This document shows, one piece after another, positions 1-7,688 of a stretch of DNA of 18,401 bases. Source of the stretch: Candidatus Cellulosilyticum pullistercoris (GTDB lineage: Bacteria > Bacillota > Clostridia > Lachnospirales > Cellulosilyticaceae). Location: contig JAHLFQ010000219.1 in assembly GCA_018883705.1 (NCBI GenBank), forward strand, positions 1 to 18,401. The letters are read 5' to 3'. The position numbers and the translations under genes are program-made. The notes beneath the pieces are model-generated. The model saw only the letters and a list, made by a program, of their open reading frames with translations. It did no database searches and had not been told where the DNA came from. Positions within the stretch are counted from its first letter, which is position 1. Every line of letters starts with the position of its first letter.

Positions 1-1319
1 ATTCCTCTTTGCTCTAATTCCTCGCTAAGGCGCATCGCTTTTGCCTTAACACCCGAAAGAATAATGACACGTTTCTTGTCTTTCTTCCACTGCTTTAAAT
101 CTTTTTCTAGTAGATCTAAATTTTTATAAAAAGTATTATTTTCATAGACACGAAGTGGTAAGGTATAGGATATATCAAATTCTTCTACCTCACCATCAAA
201 GTTCATCATAAAAAGCTTTTTAAATTGAGCCATTTTAGAAACAACATCTTCATACTCAAATATAAGTTCTATTTGTTTAGGTAAAATGTGCCCATAACTT
301 AGTCTATCTTCCATACTAACCCTATATTCTTCTAGAACACGCTTACTCTTCTCTCTTGATTTAGTAGGCTCATCAATTACAAGTAGGGTATTTTTAGGTA
401 TATAATCCAAAATAGAGACAAGTTCTAAATTCGTATAAGGTACGTAAAGCTCTAGCCCTCTTGGGCTAATATTATTATTGATTTGCTCTAAAGCTTCTCC
501 TACTTGTTCTTTAATTTTAGAGGCACTTTCTTTCTTACCTTCTTTTACAAGCAGCTCGGCAGTTTTCTTCAATTCCTCTTTAATTTTTGGAACTACTTTT
601 TGAATGATTTCAAGTGGGAAAATAATTTCTTGATTAGGCATAATAGAGACACATTCTACTTTATTAATAGATCGTTGTGTTTGCACATTAAAGCTTCTAA
701 TAGAGTCAATTTCGTCATCCCACAACTCAATACGATAAGGTTCATCTTGTGTAGCACCATAAAAATCAATAATGCCACCTCGGATGGCAAATTGTCCCAT
801 GCCTTCTACACGTCCTACACGTTCATATCCCATTTGAACCATTCTTGCTTCAAACTGGCTAATATTTAAAGTTTCTCCCACCTTTATTTCCCTTACATAA
901 GAACTCCAGGTTTCTTTAGGCGATAGCGGATTAAGTAAGGCTTCTACAGGTAAGATAATCACAACATCTTCTTCTTTTATAAGGGCATCGATTACTCTTA
1001 ATCTAGCCGCAGTAATGTCCATACTATGAACATCTGCATTATAAAACAAGATATCTCTAGCAGGATAAATAAGTACTTTATCTTTTCCTTTAAGCGCTTC
1101 CATATCTTCAGCAATTTGCTTTGTGCTAAGTTCATCATACGTAACTACAACAATAGGCGCATTCTCATAATAACCTACGCTATACGAGAAATGCGCTTTA
1201 CAAGCATCTACCATATTAATGACTTTAGCATTTTTACCTACCTTAATGACTTCTAGCATCTCCGTCATGCCTGAAAGTTCTAAAAGGGGTTCTACAAGTC
1301 CTTTATGTTTATATTTCAC
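1..1319 (-). CDS. mfd: Transcription-repair coupling factor Mfd, N-terminal part (cut by window edge)
   Basis: Mfd is the cytosolic DNA translocase that removes RNA polymerase stalled at lesions and recruits UvrA. About 439 codons are present and open to the left edge; full-length family members have about 1150 residues, so this is the N-terminal 38 percent. It contains the UvrB-homology region: MGYERVGRVEGMGQFAIRGG followed by IIDFY, then RIELWDDEIDSIRSFN and QRSI, which match known Mfd proteins closely. The helicase motifs lie outside the window. I chose GTG at 1319 because GGTGAT, complementary to the 16S rRNA 3' end, sits at good distance upstream; an in-frame GTG at 1328 overlapping the pth stop is the alternative. 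The gene follows pth within 5 nt, so it is probably co-transcribed and translationally coupled. The family call is very sure; the start is moderately sure. Confidence 0.95.
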   Translation of the reverse strand, partial: MKYKHKGLVEPLLELSGMTEMLEVIKVGKNAKVINMVDACKAHFSYSVGYYENAPIVVVTYDELSTKQIAEDMEALKGKDKVLIYPARDILFYNADVHSMDITAARLRVIDALIKEEDVVIILPVEALLNPLSPKETWSSYVREIKVGETLNISQFEARMVQMGYERVGRVEGMGQFAIRGGIIDFYGATQDEPYRIELWDDEIDSIRSFNVQTQRSINKVECVSIMPNQEIIFPLEIIQKVVPKIKEELKKTAELLVKEGKKESASKIKEQVGEALEQINNNISPRGLELYVPYTNLELVSILDYIPKNTLLVIDEPTKSREKSKRVLEEYRVSMEDRLSYGHILPKQIELIFEYEDVVSKMAQFKKLFMMNFDGEVEEFDISYTLPLRVYENNTFYKNLDLLEKDLKQWKKDKKRVIILSGVKAKAMRLSEELEQRG

Positions 1320-1324
1320 ATCTA

Positions 1325-1897
1325 TCACCGTCTTACTTTTAAGTTATAGTTGTTCATGGCTTTTTCAATACCACTTGAGATAATCGCTTCAACAGCTTTT
1401 ACTGCTTCATTTATTCTAGGGCCTATTATTTTCATTTCTTCTTCAGAAAAACGTCCGAGTACATAGTTTGCCAGATCCCAACCTTGAGGTTTTTCTCCTA
1501 CTCCAAATTTTACTCTTGGAAATTCTTGTGTACCTAATTGTGCAATAATATTTTTAATCCCATTATGTCCCCCAGCACTACCACTCTGACGTAATCTAAG
1601 TTGTCCTACTTGTAAGGAAATATCATCATAAATAATAATGATATCTTTATTGCTAATCTTATGAAAATCCATGCAAGCTTTTACCGCTTCACCACTAAGG
1701 TTCATATAAGTTTGTGGTTTCATCAAGATGACTTTCTCACCTGCAATGGTTCCCTCACCAATTAAAGCCTTATATTTATTCTTCATTACCTGTATATTAT
1801 ACGCCTCAGAAAGGCTATCTATCACTTCAAATCCAATATTATGTCTTGTTGCTGCATATTGCATGCCTGGATTTCCAAGTCCTACAATTAATTTCAT
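1325..1897 (-). CDS. pth: Peptidyl-tRNA hydrolase
   Basis: Cytosolic esterase that frees tRNA from peptidyl-tRNA released by stalled ribosomes (spoVC in Bacillus). The 190-residue protein has the usual length and all hallmark residues: GLGNPG with Asn9, RHNIGF with catalytic His19, TYMNLSG with Asn66, Asp92 in YDD, and GGHNG with Asn112. The ATG at 1897 is preceded by CGGAGGAA at good spacing. It lies between prs and mfd, as in the classic Firmicute order, though the ctc (ribosomal L25-like) gene found between prs and pth in Bacillus is absent. The prs terminator upstream and a candidate promoter at 1985-2014 suggest that pth-mfd form their own unit. Confidence 0.97.
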   Translation of the reverse strand: MKLIVGLGNPGMQYAATRHNIGFEVIDSLSEAYNIQVMKNKYKALIGEGTIAGEKVILMKPQTYMNLSGEAVKACMDFHKISNKDIIIIYDDISLQVGQLRLRQSGSAGGHNGIKNIIAQLGTQEFPRVKFGVGEKPQGWDLANYVLGRFSEEEMKIIGPRINEAVKAVEAIISSGIEKAMNNYNLKVRR

Positions 1898-1984
1898 TGT
1901 TATTCCTCCGTTTTTTTGTTAGGTTATCCTTATTATGACTACTTTAATCATAGTTCATATACTCTTGCTTTGTTTATCTATTCT

Positions 1985-2014
1985 ATTGTAACACATCCTT
2001 CCTAAACCTACCAA
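1985..2014 (-). promoter_or_regulatory. Candidate sigma-A promoter of pth-mfd
   Basis: On the minus strand TTGGTA (-35, 2009-2014) and TACAAT (-10, 1985-1990) are separated by 18 bases. They lie between the prs terminator and the pth ribosome binding site. The -35 matches the consensus in four of six bases. The call rests on sequence match and position only. Confidence 0.45.
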
Positions 2015-2028
2015 AATAAAAACACAAC

Positions 2029-2067
2029 AAAAAGCCACTTTACAGTTTGCTATAAAGTGGCTTTTTT
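2029..2067 (-). terminator. Rho-independent terminator after prs
   Basis: AGCCACTTTA (2033-2042) pairs with TAAAGTGGCT (2053-2062) around a 10-base loop, and flanking A/T runs extend the stem. On the minus strand it is followed by TTTTTGTTG, 17 bases or more after the prs stop. A T run on the plus side makes it formally bidirectional, but no plus-strand gene ends here. Confidence 0.85.
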
Positions 2068-2083
2068 ATGTTTGAATTTGACT

Positions 2084-3040
2084 CTAATCAAATAATTTAG
2101 ATACTGATAAATCTTCATGAATACGTCTGATAGCATCTGCAAAAATAGGTGCTACAGAGATTTCTTTAATCTTGCTAATTTTCTTTTCTTCTGGAATATT
2201 AATTGTATTTAACACAACAAGCTCAGAGATTGCTGATGCTTCAATTCTCTCTATTGCTGGTCCAGAAAGTACACCATGTGTACAGCAAGCATAAACTTCT
2301 GTTGCTCCTCTTTCTTTAAGCGCATTAGCAGCATTACAGATTGTACCTGCTGTATCAATCATATCATCAATTAAGATAACACGTTTTCCATTTACATCAC
2401 CAATAATGTTCATGATTTCACTTACATTAGCTTTTGGTCTTCTCTTATCAATAATAGCAAGAGGAATATCAATCTTTGTTGCGAATGATCTTACTCTTCC
2501 TACACTACCAAGGTCTGGTGAAACAGCTACAACATCTGATGTATGCTCACCAAATTTATCAGCATAGTATTTTGTTAATAATGGAAGACCTACAAGGTGA
2601 TCTACTGGGATATTAAAGAATCCTTGAATTTGTGAACAATGTAAATCCATTGTAAGTATTCTATCAGCACCTGCTGTTTGAAGAATATCTGCAACAAGTT
2701 TTGAGCTAATTGGATCTCTCGCTCTTGTTTTTCTATCTTGACGTGCATAGCCGTAATATGGAATAACAGCTGTGATACGTCCTGCTGATGCACGTTTCAT
2801 AGCATCAATCATAATAAGTAATTCCATTAGATGCTCATTAGCTGGTGATGATGTTGGTTGGATGATGAAAACATCGGTACCACGAACCTTCTCATCGATT
2901 TTTACGCTAATTTCACCATCGCTGAACTTATTCACTTCCGATTTTCCTAAAGTTACATCTAAACCTTGAGCGATTTGTTTAGCAAGTTCTGGATGCGCAT
3001 TACATGTAAACACTTTTATATCAGTGTAATTTCTAATCAT
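2084..3040 (-). CDS. prs: Ribose-phosphate pyrophosphokinase (PRPP synthetase)
   Basis: Makes PRPP from ribose 5-phosphate and ATP for purine, pyrimidine, histidine and NAD synthesis; cytosolic. The 318-residue protein has the class I motifs in order: FSDGE near residues 39-43, the flexible loop YGYARQDRK near 100, MDLHCSQIQGFF near 132-143 (catalytic His region) and the PRPP-binding loop VILIDDMIDTAGT near 220-232. I place the start at the ATG at 3040, not at the longer frame from 3106: GAAGGAGG lies at ideal spacing upstream, the family starts here, and the predicted transcription start (about 3079) is downstream of 3106. It follows glmU, as in other Firmicutes. Its product PRPP is the effector of PurR, encoded further upstream on the same strand. 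Confidence 0.97.
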   Translation of the reverse strand: MIRNYTDIKVFTCNAHPELAKQIAQGLDVTLGKSEVNKFSDGEISVKIDEKVRGTDVFIIQPTSSPANEHLMELLIMIDAMKRASAGRITAVIPYYGYARQDRKTRARDPISSKLVADILQTAGADRILTMDLHCSQIQGFFNIPVDHLVGLPLLTKYYADKFGEHTSDVVAVSPDLGSVGRVRSFATKIDIPLAIIDKRRPKANVSEIMNIIGDVNGKRVILIDDMIDTAGTICNAANALKERGATEVYACCTHGVLSGPAIERIEASAISELVVLNTINIPEEKKISKIKEISVAPIFADAIRRIHEDLSVSKLFD

Positions 3041-3058
3041 TTGAATGAGTCCTCCTTC

Positions 3059-3068
3059 AATATTCGAC
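3059..3068 (-). promoter_or_regulatory. PurBox-like 10-mer downstream of prs promoter
   Basis: On the minus strand this reads GTCGAATATT, identical to a 10-mer at 12518-12527 in the purR promoter region. It carries the CGAA core of the Bacillus PurBox (AWWWCGAACWWT) but not the full consensus, and no paired inverted box was found. Low confidence as a PurR site. Confidence 0.25.
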
Positions 3069-3078
3069 CATATTCTCC

Positions 3079-3114
3079 ACAGTGTATTATAGCATACTGT
3101 ATACAAAATGCAAA
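3079..3114 (-). promoter_or_regulatory. Candidate sigma-A promoter of prs
   Basis: On the minus strand TTTGCA (3109-3114) and a perfect TATAAT (3086-3091) are separated by 17 bases, with a predicted start near 3079. It sits between the glmU stop and the prs ribosome binding site, so prs can be transcribed apart from glmU. A PurBox-like 10-mer (3059-3068) lies just downstream of the predicted start. Confidence 0.55.
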
Positions 3115-3134
3115 GTACAAATATGGATGAATAT

Positions 3135-4499
3135 TTATTCTTGTCTTTTTTTGATTACCCAATTCTCTTTATTCTCTTGTTTTGCTCTAGCAATAGCTAA
3201 ACTATTTGCTGGTACTGTCTTCGTAATAGTTGAGCCTGCTGCTGTATAAGCATGATCTTCTACCACGACTGGAGATACTAAGTTTGTGTTACATCCTATA
3301 AAGGCATGATCTCCAATTGTTGTACGGTGTTTCTTTTTACCATCATAGTTTACAACAACGGTTCCACAACCAAAGTTAACATTCTGACCAACATCTGCAT
3401 CTCCCACATAGGTTAAGTGTGAAATTTTAGTACCATCACCAATGTTTGCATTTTTTATTTCTACAAAATCTCCCACTTTAATATTTTTACCAATATGAGA
3501 ATTTGGTCTTACATAAGCAAATGGTCCTACATGTGTTCCTTCATCTACAAAACTATCTACAAGTACACTTGTTTCAATGTCTACATGGTCCTTAATGATC
3601 ATGTTAGTCAGTTTTGTATGATATCCAATACGACACCCTTCACCAATGACTGTTGTTCCTTGTATCATACATCCTGGCTCAATAATCGTATCTTTACCAA
3701 TCACAACATCTGGCTCAACGTAGGTATTTTCTGGATCAATAAAGGTAACACCGTTAGCCATATGCTTTTCATTAATTCTTCGTTTCATCACTTGTGTGAC
3801 CCCTGCAAGTTGAACACGTGAATTAACACCTGCGATATCATCACTTTCTGATGTAGCAATCGCATCTACTTTGTAGCCTTCCCCTAGTAAAATTTCAATT
3901 GTATCTGTTAAATAGTATTCACCTTGAACGTTATTATTATTTAACTTTGATAACGCATGTTTTAATAATTTAGCATCAAAGGTATAAATTCCACCATTGA
4001 TTTCTGTTATTTGTTTTTCTTCTTCACTAGCATCTTTTTGCTCTACAATTTTAAGAAGTTTTCCTTTATCATCTCTTACAATTCTTCCGTAACCTGTTGG
4101 ATCTTCCATAATTGTAGAAAGTACTGTGATTGCATTTTGTTTTTCACGGTGGAAATCAAGCATCATTTGCAGCGTTTCCTTTGTAATAAGTGGTGTATCC
4201 CCACATAATACAATAACCTCACTTGCATCTTCTATAAAATCTATAGCTTGCATTACCGCATGACCTGTTCCTAATTGCTCTTTTTGCATGGCATAACTTA
4301 CACTATCACCAAGCTTTTTCTTTACGTCTTCAGCCTTATGACCTACAATTAAGCAAACTTCCTCTACCCCTACACCTTTTGCCGCTAAAATTGAGTATTC
4401 TACTAAGCTTTTCCCTAACACTTGATGAAGTACTTTTGACTCATTAGACTTCATACGTGTTCCTTGCCCAGCCGCTAGAACTAATGCTTTTGTTTTCAT
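3135..4499 (-). CDS. glmU: Bifunctional N-acetylglucosamine-1-phosphate uridyltransferase / glucosamine-1-phosphate acetyltransferase
   Basis: Cytosolic enzyme that acetylates glucosamine 1-phosphate and transfers UMP to give UDP-GlcNAc for peptidoglycan and teichoic acids. The 454-residue protein has the expected two-domain plan. The N-terminal Rossmann uridyltransferase shows LAAGQGTRMKS near residues 7-17, CGDTPLI near 100, and NGGIYTF and EYYLTD further on. A left-handed beta-helix of hexapeptide repeats runs from about residue 250, including YVRPNSHIG, GDFVEIKNANIG and HLTYVGDADVG (acetyltransferase active-site region). I use the ATG at 4499, preceded by GAAAGGAAGA at 6-base spacing; a 20-residue upstream extension is open but basic and lacks a ribosome binding site. 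Its neighbour prs is the classic partner. No clear promoter was seen in 4500-4612. Confidence 0.97.
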   Translation of the reverse strand: MKTKALVLAAGQGTRMKSNESKVLHQVLGKSLVEYSILAAKGVGVEEVCLIVGHKAEDVKKKLGDSVSYAMQKEQLGTGHAVMQAIDFIEDASEVIVLCGDTPLITKETLQMMLDFHREKQNAITVLSTIMEDPTGYGRIVRDDKGKLLKIVEQKDASEEEKQITEINGGIYTFDAKLLKHALSKLNNNNVQGEYYLTDTIEILLGEGYKVDAIATSESDDIAGVNSRVQLAGVTQVMKRRINEKHMANGVTFIDPENTYVEPDVVIGKDTIIEPGCMIQGTTVIGEGCRIGYHTKLTNMIIKDHVDIETSVLVDSFVDEGTHVGPFAYVRPNSHIGKNIKVGDFVEIKNANIGDGTKISHLTYVGDADVGQNVNFGCGTVVVNYDGKKKHRTTIGDHAFIGCNTNLVSPVVVEDHAYTAAGSTITKTVPANSLAIARAKQENKENWVIKKRQE

Positions 4500-4612
4500 T
4501 TCATATCTTCCTTTCACGAATTTACGCTTTCCCCCACATTTTCTCACTTTCTTCTTCATTGTGCAACCCTTATTTATAACTATCTTATTTTATCCTAAGC
4601 TATAACAAATTA

Positions 4613-4653
4613 AATCCTCAATGACCTTATTTTCTTATAAGTCATTGAGGATT
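4613..4653 (-). terminator. Rho-independent terminator after asrABC
   Basis: A perfect 13-base inverted repeat: AATCCTCAATGAC (4613-4625) pairs with GTCATTGAGGATT (4641-4653) around a 15-base loop that can add a few A-T pairs. It begins 22 bases past the asrC stop, and on the minus strand is followed by TAATTTGTT, a modest U-rich tail. It separates the sulfite reductase operon from glmU. Confidence 0.75.
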
Positions 4654-4675
4654 CGTTCTTGGCTATTTTTCTATA

Positions 4676-5641
4676 TTATTTGTAGTGAATACCACTCCAG
4701 TATACATTTTCTTTCATGATGGTCTCTTCTGGTAATTCTACACCATCTAGTGCCCATTTTTTAAATTCCATAAAGCCTGTTCGATCTACAATGTAACCAA
4801 TATGCTCTTTACCACCTGGTGCGTTTTTATCAATATATTCTGTTACATATTTATAGGTATTAGTTATGATCTTTACAATGCTATCTTCATCTGCCCAGAT
4901 TAAAAAATCTTCTGCTAGTCTTGGATTAGCTTTTCCTGTTCTACCCATAATGGCAAGACGATAGTATTTTTTCTGGCTTCTTGTCCATGCCCCTGTTGGA
5001 CATGCATTAACACAAACCCCACATCCTACACATTTTTCTGCATTTCTTTCTACACGATAGTTTTTAGCACTTAAGCAACCTACAGATTTTGATTTACATC
5101 CTTTAACACACGCTCCACAAGATACGCATCTAGAAGCATCGTACTGTGGCATTGTCATTCCAATAATCCCAAAATCATGCATTCTCGCTTTAATACAATC
5201 ATTTGGACACCCTGTAAGAGCAATCTTAAAATGAAGGTCATTTGGGAAAATTGCTTTTTCTATACGTTTTGCAAAATTAGTCGTGTTATAGTTTGCAAAT
5301 GGACATACCTTGTTTCCAATACATGCTGAAACATTACGTGTTCCTGACGCACTATATCCTTTACCTGGCACTTCTTGATTAATGTCTAAACCTTCAATAA
5401 TAGGTTGTAAGAGTTCATTAACTTTATCAATGTCTTTCATTTTGATGCCCATAATCTCAAAACCTTGACGTGTTGTGATATGAACGGTTCCATTTCCATA
5501 TTTTTCTGCGATTTCTTGAATCTTTCCAAGGTATTCTGCATTTATTAAGCCACCTGGTACCCTTACACGTGAAGCTGTGATGCCTCTTACTTTTGTAACC
5601 CTAAAAGCATTCTTTTTAAGTTTTTTTGTATTAATATCCAT
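4676..5641 (-). CDS. asrC: Anaerobic sulfite reductase subunit C (siroheme subunit)
   Basis: Catalytic subunit of the assimilatory/dissimilatory-type anaerobic sulfite reductase AsrABC, reducing sulfite to sulfide with six electrons. The 321-residue protein has the nitrite/sulfite reductase half-domain early (HITTRQGFEI near 54-63), then the siroheme/[4Fe-4S] ligand set Cys107, Cys113, Cys145 and Cys149 (CIGNKVC and CPNDC). A ferredoxin domain with two [4Fe-4S] clusters follows, in CVSCGACVKGC (172-182) and CVGCGVCVNACP (204-215). The ATG at 5641 has AGGAGG exactly 6 bases upstream; the GTG one codon earlier would be only 3 bases from it. It follows asrB after 13 bases, so it is the last gene of a tight operon. 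It needs siroheme, which may involve the neighbouring cbiK product. Confidence 0.95.
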   Translation of the reverse strand: MDINTKKLKKNAFRVTKVRGITASRVRVPGGLINAEYLGKIQEIAEKYGNGTVHITTRQGFEIMGIKMKDIDKVNELLQPIIEGLDINQEVPGKGYSASGTRNVSACIGNKVCPFANYNTTNFAKRIEKAIFPNDLHFKIALTGCPNDCIKARMHDFGIIGMTMPQYDASRCVSCGACVKGCKSKSVGCLSAKNYRVERNAEKCVGCGVCVNACPTGAWTRSQKKYYRLAIMGRTGKANPRLAEDFLIWADEDSIVKIITNTYKYVTEYIDKNAPGGKEHIGYIVDRTGFMEFKKWALDGVELPEETIMKENVYWSGIHYK

Positions 5642-5654
5642 CACATACCTCCTA

Positions 5655-6446
5655 TTAATCTCTTAATAATTTTCCTTTTGTATAGTTAAACACTGGCCCA
5701 TCTAAGCAGATATAGGTGTCATCAATCTTACAGTGACCACATTTACCGATTCCACAACACATTTTGCGTTCTTGAGAAATCCAAATATTTTCTTCCTTAA
5801 TGCCTCTTTTTAAGAATTCTTGTACTGTAAACTTCATCATAATAGGTGGTCCTACTACGATTACTTGGACATCTTCTAAATCTTTAATTTCAAGATCTGG
5901 AATAAACTTAGTAACAAGCCCTGTTGCTCCAGTATAGCCTTCTGGCGCCTGATCTACTGTTACAATAAGATTCATAGTGTTAGCCCATTCCTTGATATCT
6001 TCTTTAAAAAGCATATCTTGTGGACTTTTAAACCCTGTAATGAGTGTAAAGCCTTTTGCATCCTCTGGGTTTTTAGAAAAATATTCTACAATTCCTCTTA
6101 CTGGTGAAAGCCCTGTTCCCCCAGCTACAACGACTACTTCGTGACCTTTATAATTTTCTAAATCAAAACCATTCCCGTAAGGACCTCTCATAAAGAGTTT
6201 GTCTCCTACGTATTTTTCAAAAATCTCACCCGTTACTTTTCCTACTTTTCGAATGGTAAGGTCTACTGTTCCCTCTCCAATTCCACTAACAGAAATAGGT
6301 GCTTCTCCATACTTTGGAAGAGATACTTCAAAAAATTGTCCTGGTTTTACCTCACCTTCAAATGCCATACGGAAGGTATACTCAATTTCTGTATGCTTAA
6401 TCACTTCTTTAATCTCTGATAAAAAAGGAATATATTCGTTTCTCAT
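5655..6446 (-). CDS. asrB: Anaerobic sulfite reductase subunit B (FAD/NAD(P)H-binding)
   Basis: Electron-input subunit of AsrABC: a ferredoxin-NADP reductase-like flavoprotein that takes electrons from NAD(P)H. The 263-residue protein shows a flavin-binding barrel (PISVSG near 50-55, RGPYGNGF at 87-94), a nucleotide-binding fold (VVVAGGTGLSPVR at 105-117), and a C-terminal [2Fe-2S] motif with Cys231, Cys236, Cys239 and Cys247 in CCGIGKCGHC plus ICLDGPVF, as in PyrK-type proteins. Its ATG overlaps the asrA stop by one base (TAATG), with AGGAGG inside the end of asrA, which points to translational coupling. A PyrK-like dihydroorotate dehydrogenase subunit was considered, but asrA and asrC on either side settle the call. 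Confidence 0.95.
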   Translation of the reverse strand: MRNEYIPFLSEIKEVIKHTEIEYTFRMAFEGEVKPGQFFEVSLPKYGEAPISVSGIGEGTVDLTIRKVGKVTGEIFEKYVGDKLFMRGPYGNGFDLENYKGHEVVVVAGGTGLSPVRGIVEYFSKNPEDAKGFTLITGFKSPQDMLFKEDIKEWANTMNLIVTVDQAPEGYTGATGLVTKFIPDLEIKDLEDVQVIVVGPPIMMKFTVQEFLKRGIKEENIWISQERKMCCGIGKCGHCKIDDTYICLDGPVFNYTKGKLLRD

Positions 6447-7456
6447 TATTTTTCTACCTCCTGCATCGCATCTGATAATTTATTAATACAAGCTGAGAAT
6501 GAAATATACTCAGGACAAATATCATCACAACGTCCACAACCTACACACATATGGTATCCAAAACGTTTTTTATAGTCATGAACCTTATGCATCACTTTAA
6601 AACGCATACGTTGTCCTTTATCTCCTCTAAAACTATGACCACCTGCCATGTCTGTATAACCATTTACCTGACAAGAAGCCCATACTCTACGACGCTCACC
6701 TGTCTTCTTCTGATCTGAACCTTCATAGAAAACATCTTGCATTGTAAAGCAGGTACAAGTTGGGCAAACAAAGTTACATCTGCCGCAAGCAATACAGCGT
6801 TCATTATATTCATTCCACATACTACTATCCATGACATCTAGTGAAAGATTCTCTGGAATATGAACCTTAGTCTTTGTTTCTGTTACAAAGTCTGGTGATA
6901 CCGTAACTTCTACCGCTTCTTCCATACGCGCAAGAAGATCAGTAAAAGTACCATCTAGATAGACCATATCATCTTTTACATTGACAAAAGCATCATAGTT
7001 TGTGCAAGTATTAGTTCCCATATCTACACAAAAACAACTTTCAAAAGCTTCTTGACATCCCATTAGAATAAACTTTGTTTTTTCTCTAATACGTTTATAG
7101 TAAAAGTCTTCAAAGCCATTTCTCAGATAAATATCATCCATACGTTTGACTGCATGTAAGTCACAACTACGTAAAAACACAATGGCACCTTTAGTAGGAC
7201 CATCTGCTTCTTTTACCTCATCTTCTGTAAAGTAGAAGAGCGTTTGTGAAATAGGTGTCAAAATTTCTTTATAAGAAAACTCAGATTTCACATCAAATAC
7301 AATTTCTTCTACTGATTGTATTTCACCATAACGAATTCGATCTGTATCTGAGTAGGTACCTCCACCAATAAATCGTTTAGGTGCATAAATGTTATATTCG
7401 CTTGCAAGTGCTTTTAATGCGTCATTGAATTTTTCAATATGAATTTGATAGCCCAT
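6446..7456 (-). CDS. asrA: Anaerobic sulfite reductase subunit A (iron-sulfur)
   Basis: Electron-transfer subunit of AsrABC, cytosolic. The 336-residue protein has the family plan: a long N-terminal region with LRSCDLHAVKRMDD near 120-133, also typical of hydrogenase-type 4Fe-4S beta subunits, then two ferredoxin clusters, CIACGRCNFVCP (from about Cys221) and CVGCGRCDDICP (from about Cys304). I use the ATG at 7456, which has GGAG 6 bases upstream; in-frame ATGs at 7468 and 7513 lack a ribosome binding site. It is the first gene of the asrABC operon, preceded by a 5' leader of about 115 bases with a hairpin and a promoter bearing a Crp/Fnr-type palindrome. Confidence 0.95.
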   Translation of the reverse strand: MGYQIHIEKFNDALKALASEYNIYAPKRFIGGGTYSDTDRIRYGEIQSVEEIVFDVKSEFSYKEILTPISQTLFYFTEDEVKEADGPTKGAIVFLRSCDLHAVKRMDDIYLRNGFEDFYYKRIREKTKFILMGCQEAFESCFCVDMGTNTCTNYDAFVNVKDDMVYLDGTFTDLLARMEEAVEVTVSPDFVTETKTKVHIPENLSLDVMDSSMWNEYNERCIACGRCNFVCPTCTCFTMQDVFYEGSDQKKTGERRRVWASCQVNGYTDMAGGHSFRGDKGQRMRFKVMHKVHDYKKRFGYHMCVGCGRCDDICPEYISFSACINKLSDAMQEVEK

Positions 7457-7541
7457 TTTGTACTCCATTTCATTTATTTTGTATTTATTTTTCTTACTAT
7501 GATTAAATGTCAATTTTTTAACGATTTTTCTGTTTAATAAT

Positions 7542-7567
7542 GACTTACTTTATTCATTAAGTAAGTC
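7542..7567 (-). promoter_or_regulatory. Inverted repeat in the asrABC leader (operator or 5' hairpin)
   Basis: GACTTACTT (7542-7550) and AAGTAAGTC (7559-7567) form a perfect 9-base inverted repeat with an 8-base centre. It covers about +6 to +31 of the predicted asrABC transcript. No T run follows on the minus strand, so it is not a terminator of cbiK. A repressor operator or an mRNA-stabilising hairpin are the plausible readings. Confidence 0.5.
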
Positions 7568-7571
7568 TTGA

Positions 7572-7584
7572 TACATACAGTATA
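7572..7584 (-). promoter_or_regulatory. Predicted -10 element and start of asrABC transcription
   Basis: On the minus strand TATACT (7579-7584) matches the -10 consensus in five of six bases, and the start would fall at an A near 7572. No good -35 hexamer lies 17 bases upstream (the sequence there is CGGTGT), as expected of a promoter that depends on an activator bound at -41.5. Confidence 0.5.
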
Positions 7585-7605
7585 AAATAGAGCAAAAAAA
7601 TACAC

Positions 7606-7621
7606 CGTGATTTACATCACG
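7606..7621. promoter_or_regulatory. Crp/Fnr-type operator upstream of asrABC
   Basis: CGTGATTTACATCACG is a palindrome of the GTGA-N6-TCAC form recognised by Crp/Fnr-family helix-turn-helix proteins. Its centre (between 7613 and 7614) is 41.5 bases upstream of the start predicted from the TATACT -10 box, the classic class II activator position. Which regulator binds cannot be told from this window. Confidence 0.6.
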
Positions 7622-7688
7622 ATGCTTTTGGTAGTTATTTGAAATCCTCTCTTTATACAAGATTTACCACTAGTTCACTTTTTTCAAT

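Noticed and set aside
504..1256. Plus-strand open frames of 121 and 76 codons across the left end
   Set aside because: They are antisense to the clear mfd coding frame, rich in Phe/Asn as expected of a shadow frame, and have no ribosome binding site.
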